Positions 37,400-45,716 of a stretch of 64,000 bases of DNA are shown here, one piece after another (the stretch's first letter is position 1; each line of letters opens with the position of its first letter). This DNA is from Flavobacterium sp. LC2016-12 (GTDB lineage: Bacteria; Bacteroidota; Bacteroidia; Flavobacteriales; Flavobacteriaceae). The notes under the pieces were generated by a model. The model worked only from the letters and a program-made list of their open reading frames with translations. It had not been told where the DNA came from and ran no database searches. The translations under genes were made by a program, and so were the position numbers. The stretch is taken from assembly GCF_015351595.1 (NCBI RefSeq), contig NZ_JADKPT010000001.1:124001-188000 (forward strand), given 5' to 3'.

Positions 37400-37804
37400 A
37401 TGATCAAGAAAATTAGCCAAATTTTATTTGTAATTGCGATTGCATTGATGGTGTTAAGCTGTAAAAATACCAAACAGAAACTTCAGGAATATGTGGTTTC
37501 ATACAATAAAACAGCTGTCAATTTTAAAAGTGAAAATGTTACACTGACAACTGCCAGAGGTTATATAAATGACAATAAAATTGAATTACGATTTGAAACG
37601 GATTTAGAGCAAAATGAACCTAATAAAGCAAAGGCGGGAACAGAATTCCCAAAGCTGTTGAAAGAGATGATAAACAAGGATGAAAAATTTAAGGAATTAG
37701 TGGAAGAAGGAGTTCAGTTTGATTCTTACTTTCTAGCAAATGATAATACAGTTCTGGAGAAAAAAATAATTAACAGAGAAGAAATGTCTTCATTGTTGAA
37801 GTAG
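37400..37804 (+). CDS. Small lipoprotein, paralogue A
   Basis: 134 residues. A lipoprotein signal ends VLS-Cys21, followed by KNTKQKLQEYV. I recognise no family. The gene at 38033 encodes a clear paralogue sharing SCKNTKQK, NDNKIE, LLKEM and EEGV.FD. The mature part seems to be a single alpha/beta domain of about 110 residues. It starts 11 bp after the GH88 gene and ends at a terminator, so it belongs to the GH88 transcript. Function unknown. Confidence 0.8.
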   Translation: MIKKISQILFVIAIALMVLSCKNTKQKLQEYVVSYNKTAVNFKSENVTLTTARGYINDNKIELRFETDLEQNEPNKAKAGTEFPKLLKEMINKDEKFKELVEEGVQFDSYFLANDNTVLEKKIINREEMSSLLK

Positions 37805-37834
37805 TAGTTCTAATTATAACTTTTTTAATATTTT

Positions 37835-37868
37835 AAACCTCTTTAATCATTTTTAAAGAGGTTTTTTT
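37835..37868 (+). terminator. Terminator after paralogue A
   Basis: AAACCTCTTTAA (37835-37846), 6-nt loop, TTAAAGAGGTTT (37853-37864), then TTTT. Confidence 0.88.
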
Positions 37869-37970
37869 CTGGAGAAAAATCACTTCTTTTTTGTTTATAA
37901 TACAATAATTTTGTCATGGCAATTAATTTGTAGTCAAATGATTATATTTTAATATTTTTTTTAACTCATG

Positions 37971-38001
37971 TTGGTTTTGTGTTAAAAGTTTGTTATGTTT
38001 G
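37971..38001 (+). promoter_or_regulatory. Promoter of paralogue B, TTG-N20-TATGTTTG
   Basis: TTG at 37971-37973 and TATGTTTG at 37994-38001 with a 20-bp spacer match the consensus. The start codon is 31 bp downstream. Confidence 0.78.
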
Positions 38002-38032
38002 AGTTAAAAAATAACTATAAAACCAAAAAATT

Positions 38033-38464
38033 ATGAAAAAAATTACCCAAATCGCATTTGCTTTTTCCTTTCTTTTATTGCTGATAAGCTGTAAAAACAC
38101 CAAACAGAAAATACAGGAACATGTTAGTAATTATAATACTTCCTCTTCTATAAAAGGCGGGAATGTTGTTAGTACAAGTGCAAAAGCATTTTTAAATGAC
38201 AATAAAATTGAAATAAGAATTGAAACCAATTTAGAAGGAACTGATGCAAACAAATTAGCGTATAAAGACATTTTTCCAAGCTTGCTTAAAGAAATGGTTA
38301 AAAATGATCAAATTTCTCCCGAGTTAATTGAAGAAGGAGTAAAGTTTGATGTGTACTTTATATCTTACAATAATATAATTCTTGCTCAACAATTAGTTGA
38401 TAAGCAAGAATTGGCGGTTATAGAAAATGGTGCTGCAGCAGGCAAAGAAACTGCAAAGCTTTAA
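38033..38464 (+). CDS. Small lipoprotein, paralogue B
   Basis: 143 residues. A lipoprotein signal ends LIS-Cys20, then KNTKQKIQEHV. It is homologous over its whole length to the product of 37400-37804 (by eye close to 45 percent identical), with a longer Ala/Lys tail. It has its own promoter and terminator, so after the duplication the two copies are separately controlled. Function unknown. Confidence 0.82.
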   Translation: MKKITQIAFAFSFLLLLISCKNTKQKIQEHVSNYNTSSSIKGGNVVSTSAKAFLNDNKIEIRIETNLEGTDANKLAYKDIFPSLLKEMVKNDQISPELIEEGVKFDVYFISYNNIILAQQLVDKQELAVIENGAAAGKETAKL

Positions 38465-38503
38465 TTTGAATAAATCCAAAAAACATAAATCCCAAAAAAA
38501 TAA

Positions 38504-38542
38504 AAAAAAAGCCTCTTTGAAATTAACAAAGAGGCTTTTTTT
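38504..38542. terminator. Bidirectional terminator after paralogue B
   Basis: A run of A then GCCTCTTTG (to 38519), 7-nt loop, CAAAGAGGC followed by a T run (38527-38542); 16 paired positions. It also ends the convergent gene at 38547. Confidence 0.9.
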
Positions 38543-38546
38543 ATTT

Positions 38547-40058
38547 TTAATGTTTGGTAACGTTCGTTAATTGATCAGGGAAATAGGAATCTGATAAATT
38601 AGCAAATTCATCACCTCGCATAAAGATATTGATATCAACGTCGGCAAAACTTTTCTTTCCTGCTGCTGCTAAAAGTTCATTAGCGGCATGTAAAGTGTTT
38701 TTATGAAAATGATACACACGTTCTGATTTATCGGTAACCACCAAACCTTTCATAAGCATTTTGTTTTGAGTTGCTACTCCGGTTGGGCATTCATTATTAT
38801 GACAACGTAAGGCTTGTATACAACCTAATGAAAACATAAATCCACGGGCACTATTGCACATATCTGCACCTAAGGCAATCGCATGTAGAATTGAGTACCC
38901 GGAAATGATTTTTCCACTTCCAATAATACGTATTTTATCACGAATATTTAGGCCAACCAATGTTTTGTTTACAAATATCAGGGCAGGTTCAAATGGCATT
39001 CCAACTCCATCTGCAAATTCCAGGGGAGCTGCTCCGGTACCGCCTTCAGCGCCATCAACGGTTATGAAATCTGGATAAATATCTTCTGCAATCATTTCGT
39101 GGCAAATGGCTTCAAATTCAGCTGTATTTCCAATACATAATTTAAATCCGATAGGTTTTCCATTTGATAATTCGCGTAATTGTGCTATGAAATGAACAAG
39201 CCCTTTACTGTCTGAAAAAGCATGATGACCGGGAGGAGAAAGAATAGTTGTATGTGGTTCAACGCCCCTGATTTTAGCAATCTGAACTGTGTTTTTTGCC
39301 GCAGGAAGTACTCCGCCATGACCAGGCTTTGCTCCCTGAGAAAGTTTAATTTCAATCATTTTTACATTTGGAAGATTCGCCTTTTCAGAGAATTTTTCCG
39401 GACTGAAATTTCCATCAGCAGCCCGACAACCAAAATACCCTGTTCCTATTTGCCAGGTAATATCGCCACCACCAGCAAGATGATATTCTGTTAAACCACC
39501 CTCTCCGGTATTTTGGTAGAAATTTCCTTTTTTAGCACCAATATTTATAGCGCGAACTGCATTTTCACTTAGCGAACCAAAACTCATAGCAGAAACATTG
39601 AATAAAGAAGCTAAATAAGGTTGTTTACAATCTTTTCCGCCTACCAAAACACGTGGTAATTCTTCGTTTACTTTGGCAGGAAAAATGGAATGCTTTATTC
39701 CTTCGTAATTATCCTGATTTAAATTTAGTTGTGTTCCGAAAGGAGAATTCGAATCAATATTTTTAGCTCTTTGATAAACTAAGGAGCGTTGATTTCTGGA
39801 AAAAGGTTTTCCGTCAGTAGATCTTTCAATAAAATACTGCTGAATTTCAGGTGCGATCATTTCGAATAAATACCTGAAGTAACCTAAAACTGGAAAGTTT
39901 CTTAAAATAGCGTGTTTTTTCTGAATTGCGTTATAGACACCAACAATGAGTAATATAGGTAAGATGATGACAAGCAGAAAACCACGTTCTGTATAATAAT
40001 AAATTGCAGCAACAATTAGAAACAATAAGAATCCGTAGATAAAGAATTTTTTTCTCAT
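38547..40058 (-). CDS. Membrane-anchored glutamate synthase-like FMN protein
   Basis: 503 residues. Two membrane segments (about 5-22 and 26-42) anchor a domain equivalent to the FMN-binding central part of glutamate synthase large subunit. GAKPGHGGVLPAAK, TVDGAEGGTGAAPLEF and the cluster CIQALRCHNNECPTGVATQ (with the three cysteines expected for an Fe-S centre) are visible. Amidotransferase and NADPH parts are absent, as in the archaeal-type stand-alone proteins. Its physiological reaction in Bacteroidota is not established; it may transfer electrons at the membrane. The gene is separated from the NYN gene by 27 bp. Confidence 0.88.
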   Translation of the reverse strand: MRKKFFIYGFLLFLIVAAIYYYTERGFLLVIILPILLIVGVYNAIQKKHAILRNFPVLGYFRYLFEMIAPEIQQYFIERSTDGKPFSRNQRSLVYQRAKNIDSNSPFGTQLNLNQDNYEGIKHSIFPAKVNEELPRVLVGGKDCKQPYLASLFNVSAMSFGSLSENAVRAINIGAKKGNFYQNTGEGGLTEYHLAGGGDITWQIGTGYFGCRAADGNFSPEKFSEKANLPNVKMIEIKLSQGAKPGHGGVLPAAKNTVQIAKIRGVEPHTTILSPPGHHAFSDSKGLVHFIAQLRELSNGKPIGFKLCIGNTAEFEAICHEMIAEDIYPDFITVDGAEGGTGAAPLEFADGVGMPFEPALIFVNKTLVGLNIRDKIRIIGSGKIISGYSILHAIALGADMCNSARGFMFSLGCIQALRCHNNECPTGVATQNKMLMKGLVVTDKSERVYHFHKNTLHAANELLAAAGKKSFADVDINIFMRGDEFANLSDSYFPDQLTNVTKH

Positions 40059-40085
40059 GTTTTTAAAAAATTTAAAAAGTAATAA

Positions 40086-40868
40086 TTAATTGAACCTCAA
40101 TCGAACGTAAACATGCTTAATACCTTTTTTGTCTGATTCTCTTTCGTCAATTTCAAGAATATCAGTTAGTGATTTCAGCATGGGGGTAAGCTTGGAAAAT
40201 CCATAATTTCTTGGATCGAATTCGGGTTTTTTCTTAACGATCAGATTGCCGACATCTCCTAAAAATGCCCAGCCATCGTCGTCCTCAATATCTTCAATTG
40301 TGTCTTCAATTAGTTCAATGGTTTGTTTGTCAATTTTATGCAATGCTTTTTCTGAAGGTTTTTCTACTGGTTTTTTAGCATCAGCAGTGACCGTCGTTTT
40401 AGGTTTTTTCTTCTGAATAGCGCCGTCCAAAACTTCAATATAAATAAATCTGTCGCACGCAACTATAAAGGAATTAGGAGTTTTCTTTTCTCCAATTCCA
40501 ATCACTTTCATGCCAGATTCACGTAAACGAATCGCTAAACGGGTAAAATCACTATCGCTGGATACGATGCAAAATCCGTCTAGTTTTCCGGAATAAAGCA
40601 AATCCATTGCGTCAATAATTAAGGCAGAATCAGAAGAGTTTTTTCCAACTGTGTAACTGTATTGTTGAATAGGAGTAATGGCATGCTCCAGCAAAACACC
40701 TTTCCAGCCATTTGAGTTAGGTTTGGTCCAATCTGCATAAATACGTTTGGTGGTTGGTGTTCCAAATTTTGCTATTTCTTCCATCATACCTTTTACATTG
40801 CTGTAAGGTACATTATCAGCATCTATCAGGACTGCTAATTTTAAATCTTTGGAGTTGCTTAAGGGCAT
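40086..40868 (-). CDS. NYN-domain (LabA-like) protein with C-terminal OST-HTH/LOTUS domain
   Basis: 260 residues. The N-terminal PIN-like NYN domain (about 8-150) has acidic residues Asp16 and Asp18 in VLIDADNV, Asp80 and Asp86 in NSSDSALIIDAMD, and Asp105 and Asp107 in SSDSDFTRLA, consistent with a metal-dependent RNase. After a Lys/Pro linker, a LOTUS domain (about 190-255, WAFLGDVGNLIVKKKPEFDPRNYGFSKL) provides RNA or protein binding. The pair suggests RNA turnover or processing. Cytoplasmic. It may be cotranscribed with the glutamate synthase-like gene downstream. Confidence 0.9.
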   Translation of the reverse strand: MPLSNSKDLKLAVLIDADNVPYSNVKGMMEEIAKFGTPTTKRIYADWTKPNSNGWKGVLLEHAITPIQQYSYTVGKNSSDSALIIDAMDLLYSGKLDGFCIVSSDSDFTRLAIRLRESGMKVIGIGEKKTPNSFIVACDRFIYIEVLDGAIQKKKPKTTVTADAKKPVEKPSEKALHKIDKQTIELIEDTIEDIEDDDGWAFLGDVGNLIVKKKPEFDPRNYGFSKLTPMLKSLTDILEIDERESDKKGIKHVYVRLRFN

Positions 40869-41116
40869 TATTGAATTATTTAGAATTTGTGTTTCATTTT
40901 TTTAAAATGCATTTAAAATTAGTGAAAAATAAAACAATGGCAGTCTTTTTTCAACGAATTTATAACAGGTATAAATTGTGAGAATTCAATGAACTTATCT
41001 TTATTTATTAAGAATTAATATCATAAAATTTTTTATTTTATTTGTAAATCTTTAAAAAACATCAATTTTCATTTCGAATCATTTTCAAATTATTATGATA
41101 CCATAGAATAAATATT

Positions 41117-41124
41117 TATTTTTG
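41117..41124 (+). promoter_or_regulatory. Candidate -7 box TATTTTTG
   Basis: An exact TAnnTTTG match 38 bp before the oxoamine synthase ATG. No TTG at -33. The rest of the 293-bp gap 40869-41161 is AT-rich with no ORF that I support. Confidence 0.45.
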
Positions 41125-41161
41125 CTCGCTGATAAATTAAAATTATTACTTCAAATATATT

Positions 41162-42424
41162 ATGGTAAAAGATTTATTCGAAAGAATCCAGAACAATAAA
41201 GGCCCTTTAGGAAAATGGGCGTCACAAGCAGAAGGTTATTTTGTATTTCCTAAATTAGAAGGAGAATTAGGTCCAAGAATGCAGTTTGGTGGAAAAGAAA
41301 TTTTAAACTGGAGTATAAATGACTATTTAGGTCTTGCTAATCATCCGGAAGTTCGTCAGGCTGATATTGATGCTGCAACACAATTTGGAGCTGCTTACCC
41401 AATGGGTGCGCGTATGATGTCTGGACATACGAAATACCATGAACAATTAGAAAATGAGTTAGCTGAATTCGTAATGAAACCAGCAGCGTATTTATTGAAC
41501 TTTGGTTATCAGGGAATGGTATCTATCATTGATGCGTTAGTTACTAAAAATGATATTATTGTATACGATGTAGATTCTCACGCTTGTATTATTGATGGTG
41601 TTCGTTTGCACATGGGTAAACGTTTTACATACAAACACAATGACTTAGAAAGTATGGAGAAAAACCTGCAACGTGCTACTAAAATGGCTACTGAAACAGG
41701 TGGAGGGATTCTTTTTATTACTGAAGGTGTTTTTGGTATGAGAGGACAACAAGGGAAATTAAAAGAAATTGTTGCTTTAAAAGAAAAATATAATTTCAGA
41801 TTATTAGTAGACGACGCACACGGTTTTGGTACTCTTGGTAAAACAGGAGCAGGAGCAGGTGAGGAGCAGGGAGTTCAGGATGGTATTGATGTTTACTTCT
41901 CTACTTTTGCAAAATCTATGGCAAATATTGGAGCTTTCGTAGCTGCAGATCAAGATATTATTGATTATTTAAAATATAATTTACGTTCTCAAATGTTTGC
42001 AAAAGCATTGCCAATGATCCAGACTATTGGTTCATTGAAACGTTTAGAGTTATTGCGTAATAATCCTGAATTGAAAGACAAACTTTGGGAAAATGTAAAT
42101 GCATTACAAAATGGTTTACGTGAAAGAAACTTCAATATTGGAGATACTAATACTTGCGTAACGCCTGTTTATTTAGAAGGAAGCGTTCCGGAAGCAATGG
42201 TAATGGTAAATGATTTAAGAGAAAACTATGGTATTTTCTTATCTATCGTAATTTATCCGGTAATCCCGAAAGGAATTATTTTATTGAGAATGATTCCAAC
42301 AACTTCTCATACAATAGCTGATATTGATGAAACTTTAGTTGCTTTTGAGGCAATTCGTGAGAAATTAGTTAACGGAACTTACAAAGAAATTGCTAGTAGA
42401 ACTACAGTTGATTTAGACGCTTAA
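41162..42424 (+). CDS. Alpha-oxoamine synthase (serine palmitoyltransferase or cysteate acyltransferase type)
   Basis: 420 residues, a PLP enzyme of the family of serine palmitoyltransferase (SPT), glycine C-acetyltransferase and AONS. It has the aromatic-stacking His140, the PLP ring-binding VDDAH (Asp217/His220) and the Schiff-base Lys251 in STFAKSMANIGAF. The N-terminal extension and GYFVFPKLEGELGP segment fit the Bacteroidota branch that makes long-chain bases. This branch includes SPT (sphingolipids) and, in Flavobacterium, the cysteate acyltransferase that starts sulfonolipid (capnine) synthesis, needed for gliding. I cannot decide between these by eye. A 2-amino-3-ketobutyrate ligase role is less likely. 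Confidence 0.85.
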   Translation: MVKDLFERIQNNKGPLGKWASQAEGYFVFPKLEGELGPRMQFGGKEILNWSINDYLGLANHPEVRQADIDAATQFGAAYPMGARMMSGHTKYHEQLENELAEFVMKPAAYLLNFGYQGMVSIIDALVTKNDIIVYDVDSHACIIDGVRLHMGKRFTYKHNDLESMEKNLQRATKMATETGGGILFITEGVFGMRGQQGKLKEIVALKEKYNFRLLVDDAHGFGTLGKTGAGAGEEQGVQDGIDVYFSTFAKSMANIGAFVAADQDIIDYLKYNLRSQMFAKALPMIQTIGSLKRLELLRNNPELKDKLWENVNALQNGLRERNFNIGDTNTCVTPVYLEGSVPEAMVMVNDLRENYGIFLSIVIYPVIPKGIILLRMIPTTSHTIADIDETLVAFEAIREKLVNGTYKEIASRTTVDLDA

Positions 42425-42469
42425 TTAGTAGTTTCAAAAAAAATAGATTTCCTTAAGTGGAAATTATGT

Positions 42470-42507
42470 AAAAAAAATCCATTCGTTATACGAATGGATT
42501 TTTTTTA
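42470..42507 (+). terminator. Terminator after the oxoamine synthase gene
   Basis: A run of A then ATCCATTCG (to 42485), TTATA loop, CGAATGGAT followed by a T run (42491-42505). Confidence 0.9.
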
Positions 42508-42551
42508 TTTGCGGTAACTTTATAATTCAAAATCAGTAAAAAATAAGAATT

Positions 42552-43031
42552 ATGAAAAAATTACTAGCAGCAACGATCATTATTTTGGGAGTTTTTATTT
42601 CTTGTAAAAAAGAAACAACACTTCCACCTCCCCAAATAGAGCCCAACCCTCCTAAAGAAGCAGAAATTGTAGAGCCTGCCGGAGATCAATGTTATACATC
42701 CAGACTTAATGGTAATATTGTAGCGCTAAGTTTTAATGTGAACTCGCATCAGGAAGTAAACGGAAAATTAAGTTATAATATAACAGGAAAAGATAAAAAT
42801 GAAGGAACTATTATTGGTAATATGAAAGGTGATACGCTTATTGCCGATTATACTTTCATGTCTGAGGGAGTTTCTTCGGTTAGAGAAGTTGTTTTTTTAC
42901 AAAAAGACGGAACTCTTATTGAAGGATACGGAGATGTAGTTGATGCTAATAATAAGGTTACTTTTAAAGATAAAAAGAAATTAAAATTTGATGCAAAAAA
43001 TACATTGACAAAATCAGATTGCCCACAGTAA
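42552..43031 (+). CDS. Small lipoprotein
   Basis: 159 residues. A lipoprotein signal ends FIS-Cys18, followed by KKETTLPPPQIEPNPPKE, a proline-rich linker. The mature domain (about 45-158) is beta-rich (DQCYTSRLNGNIVALSF, GTIIGNMKGDTLIADYTF, SVREVVFLQKDG). This pattern recurs in flavobacterial lipoproteins of unknown function. It lies between two terminators and so is expressed alone. Probably periplasmic or outer-membrane bound. Confidence 0.8.
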   Translation: MKKLLAATIIILGVFISCKKETTLPPPQIEPNPPKEAEIVEPAGDQCYTSRLNGNIVALSFNVNSHQEVNGKLSYNITGKDKNEGTIIGNMKGDTLIADYTFMSEGVSSVREVVFLQKDGTLIEGYGDVVDANNKVTFKDKKKLKFDAKNTLTKSDCPQ

Positions 43032-43054
43032 AAAAATAAAAAAATTGTAAAAAG

Positions 43055-43090
43055 AAAAATCCATTCAGACATGTCAGAATGGATTTTTTT
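43055..43090. terminator. Terminator after the small lipoprotein gene
   Basis: AAAAATCCATTC (43055-43066), 10-nt loop, GAATGGATTTTT (43077-43088), then TT. It can also end the convergent GNAT gene. Confidence 0.88.
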
Positions 43091-43121
43091 ACTGAAGAAG
43101 GTCGTTGAGACTAAAAAAATC

Positions 43122-44240
43122 TTAAAGATCTTTTTTATATGTCTTTCTCTGACAATGGATTTTGGGGTCAAAATTTTTCCAAAGTAAATGAATTGCTGTA
43201 TTCTCAGCTAATTCAGGAGTTCTGATGCAATTTTGAATTCCTTTTTCTGAAAAAGTCTTAAAATATTCATCAAAAATAATAGCTGTAACACCTTTGTTTT
43301 GATAATCAGGGTGAACTCCGATTAGATAGAAAACAACATCCTTACTTTTTTTTCTGGCTTGCAATAAATGCCAAAAACCAAATGGGAATAATTTTCCTTT
43401 TGCTTTTTGTAAAGCTTCGGTAAAGCTTGGCATTACGATGCTGAAAGCAACTAAATTATCTTCTTTATCAACAACGAATTTGATATATTCAGGATTGATA
43501 AAACTAATATATTTCTTTTTAAAATACTCTTTCTGTACATCTGAAATCGCTACAAACGAAGCTAATTTGGCATACGATTCATTAAACAAATCAAACATTT
43601 TGTCGACGTGCGGCATAATGTCTTTTGTTTTTGTAAAAGTTAAAGCTCTTAAACCATATCTTTTTTTGATTAATTCCTGGGCTTTGAGGAAAAACTCCGG
43701 TTTTACATTTGAGAAAGGAAAAATACTTTCGATATATTCTTTTTCTATCTGAAAGCCTAATTGTTCAAAATGTGTTACATAATAAGGGTTGTTATACCAT
43801 GTAATCATAGTTCCCATCTGATCATAACCTTCAGTAAGAACACCAACTTTATCTAAGTTTGAAAATCCCATTGGGCCTTCAGCGTGCTCCAGATTATGTC
43901 TTCTGCCAAGTTCATATACTTTCTCTAATAAAGCTTTTGTAACTTCGATATCATCAATAACGTCAAACCATCCAAAACGGACTTTCCTTTTATGTTGATT
44001 GTTAACTTCAGACCAATTTATGATTGCTGTAATACGGCCAACAATTTCATTGTTTTTATATGCCATATAAAAGTAAGCCTCTGCATGGTCAAAAGCAGGA
44101 TTTTTTGTTTTGTCAAAAGACTCTAATTCATCAGCAATAATTGGCGGAACCCAATATGGATTGTCTTTATATAATGAAAATGGAAATTTAATATATTCTG
44201 TTAATTCCTTTTTGGTTTTGGCTTCTTTAATTGTAATCAT
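43122..44240 (-). CDS. GNAT-fold N-acyltransferase-like protein
   Basis: 372 residues. The N-terminal half has FPFSLYKDNPYWVPP and AYKNNEIVGRITAIIN, and AEGPMGFSNLDKVGVLTEGYD in the middle. The C-terminal half has YLIGVHPDYQNKGVTAIIFDE, the acyl-CoA binding pyrophosphate loop of GNAT enzymes. It belongs to the long GNAT proteins of Bacteroidota, distinct from small acetyltransferases. Its closeness to the oxoamine synthase gene raises the idea of an amide-forming acyltransferase acting on a long-chain base (as in bacterial ceramide synthases, also GNAT-like), but that is inference. It lies 48 bp downstream of the outer-membrane protein gene. Confidence 0.75.
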   Translation of the reverse strand: MITIKEAKTKKELTEYIKFPFSLYKDNPYWVPPIIADELESFDKTKNPAFDHAEAYFYMAYKNNEIVGRITAIINWSEVNNQHKRKVRFGWFDVIDDIEVTKALLEKVYELGRRHNLEHAEGPMGFSNLDKVGVLTEGYDQMGTMITWYNNPYYVTHFEQLGFQIEKEYIESIFPFSNVKPEFFLKAQELIKKRYGLRALTFTKTKDIMPHVDKMFDLFNESYAKLASFVAISDVQKEYFKKKYISFINPEYIKFVVDKEDNLVAFSIVMPSFTEALQKAKGKLFPFGFWHLLQARKKSKDVVFYLIGVHPDYQNKGVTAIIFDEYFKTFSEKGIQNCIRTPELAENTAIHLLWKNFDPKIHCQRKTYKKDL

Positions 44241-44288
44241 TAAAAGTCTTAATTGTTTTCTCTTTTTGAGAGAAGTTCAGTTAGTAAT

Positions 44289-45257
44289 TTATTCGTATTT
44301 AGCTTTACGCTTTCTTTCTTGCTCCTGATAGTCTATGTTTTCTTCTGTTTCTTTCTTCTTAGACTTTTTGTCTTTCTTGAATGTCATTTCTTGTTTTTCT
44401 TTATACCAGCCATCATAACGCCATGAAAAGCCAACTCCACCATATAATACAGAAGGTGTGCTTTTAAAATTGGTACTTATAGAAGCATCAATCTGCATGT
44501 TTGAATTAAGCAAATAGGCAGCACCACCACGAAGAATAGCATCGCTGTAAAAATCGCTTTTATAACCTTGATTTTCAATAAAACCGGACCATTTGTCGTT
44601 AAATCCGTGTGTCAAAGTTAATACATATCCGTAACTTGGATAATCGGTTGTAATATAATCAGCAATAAAATTAGTGACAAACACCCATTTTCCGCCTCCA
44701 AAAAGATTTTGGGTAATCAATATTACTTTTGGAGAAATACTTGATTCTGGTGAAAAAGAATACGGGTTATCTGCACCAACAAAATTGGCTCCTGCAAATA
44801 CTGAAACGGCAGGTATTAATTGATGCCAGTTAAAAGAATGATTTGCTTTATAGCTGTAGATATTAGCTGTTTTTTCGTAGTTTTTAAAAGGATCGTAGAT
44901 CAAATATTTAGCTCCTAAAACGGTCTGTCTGAAGTTGTTTTTTTTGTAACTGGTGTATGGAGTGTCAAAGTTTTCCATTTGATATTGCAGGTCCAGGATA
45001 AATTCAAGTTTTTCCATAAATGCGCCATAGCGAACGGTTAAATCAGTTCCAAAACCAGTTGCATCATAATCTAATAAATCGTGTTTTTCTTTAATGCCAT
45101 AAACACCAATTTCTCCCTGAATAACTGATTTTCCTACTGCATAGGCAGACATGGTTTCGCCGGGACGATTCGAATTAATAATATCGGTGTATTGTGCAAA
45201 GAAAATTTGTGGTGATAAGAAAAGAGTTGTAATAAATAAGTTTTTAATTTTTAACAT
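44289..45257 (-). CDS. Outer-membrane transporter-like beta-barrel
   Basis: 322 residues with a signal peptide (MLKIKNLFITTLFLSPQIFFAQ). The mature start IINSNRPGETMSAYAVGKSVIQ is shared by the PF13557-like outer-membrane transporter family. The central region alternates as a barrel (GTDLTVRYGAFMEKLEFILDLQY, KWVFVTNFIADYIT, YGYVLTLTHGFN). After the last strand (GGVGFSWRYDGW) a strongly charged tail of about 38 residues follows, unusual for a barrel, whose final strand normally ends in an aromatic residue at the C-terminus. Substrate unknown. The same transcript may continue into the GNAT gene. Confidence 0.8.
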   Translation of the reverse strand: MLKIKNLFITTLFLSPQIFFAQYTDIINSNRPGETMSAYAVGKSVIQGEIGVYGIKEKHDLLDYDATGFGTDLTVRYGAFMEKLEFILDLQYQMENFDTPYTSYKKNNFRQTVLGAKYLIYDPFKNYEKTANIYSYKANHSFNWHQLIPAVSVFAGANFVGADNPYSFSPESSISPKVILITQNLFGGGKWVFVTNFIADYITTDYPSYGYVLTLTHGFNDKWSGFIENQGYKSDFYSDAILRGGAAYLLNSNMQIDASISTNFKSTPSVLYGGVGFSWRYDGWYKEKQEMTFKKDKKSKKKETEENIDYQEQERKRKAKYE

Positions 45258-45293
45258 AAATGTATTTTTTGATTAAAAAACTATAACGCATTT

Positions 45294-45301
45294 CAAATGT
45301 A
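45294..45301 (-). promoter_or_regulatory. Candidate -7 box (minus-strand TACATTTG)
   Basis: CAAATGTA on the plus strand is a minus-strand TAnnTTTG match 37 bp before the outer-membrane protein start. No -33 TTG seen. Confidence 0.45.
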
Positions 45302-45381
45302 CTATATTTTATTATTTATTTAAGATTGATATTTTAATTTTAAACAACGGATTTATTAATTTTGGCAAAAATTATACGATT

Positions 45382-45666
45382 ATGCAAGAAGCATCTTTTA
45401 CAAATTTGTTTAAAACGATAATGTGGATCATTGCGTTTTATTATATTTTCAAATTTTTAGCCAGAATCTTTTTGCCAGTATTGGTAAAAAAAGCGGTTGA
45501 AAAAGCAGGTGAAAATTTTCAGAGACAGCAACAATATAGCCAGGATAACTCATGGCAAAAAACACGTACTAATAATGATGAGATAATCATCAACACCGCT
45601 AATGCAAAAAATCCTCGCGAAACCAAAAAGGTTGGCGATTATGTTGATTACGAAGAAATAGATTAA
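45382..45666 (+). CDS. DUF4834 family small membrane protein
   Basis: 94 residues. One membrane segment (about 10-34, LFKTIMWIIAFYYIFKFLARIFLPVLV) is followed by an amphipathic charged region and an acidic end (KKVGDYVDYEEID), the signature of DUF4834, common in Bacteroidetes and of unknown function. TAATTTTG at 45357-45364 fits a -7 box. It lies 50 bp before the YfhO gene and may be cotranscribed. Confidence 0.85.
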   Translation: MQEASFTNLFKTIMWIIAFYYIFKFLARIFLPVLVKKAVEKAGENFQRQQQYSQDNSWQKTRTNNDEIIINTANAKNPRETKKVGDYVDYEEID

Positions 45667-45716
45667 GTTTGTGTCCTAGTTAATAGGATTCATCATTTAA
45701 CCCAAACCAACCTAAA

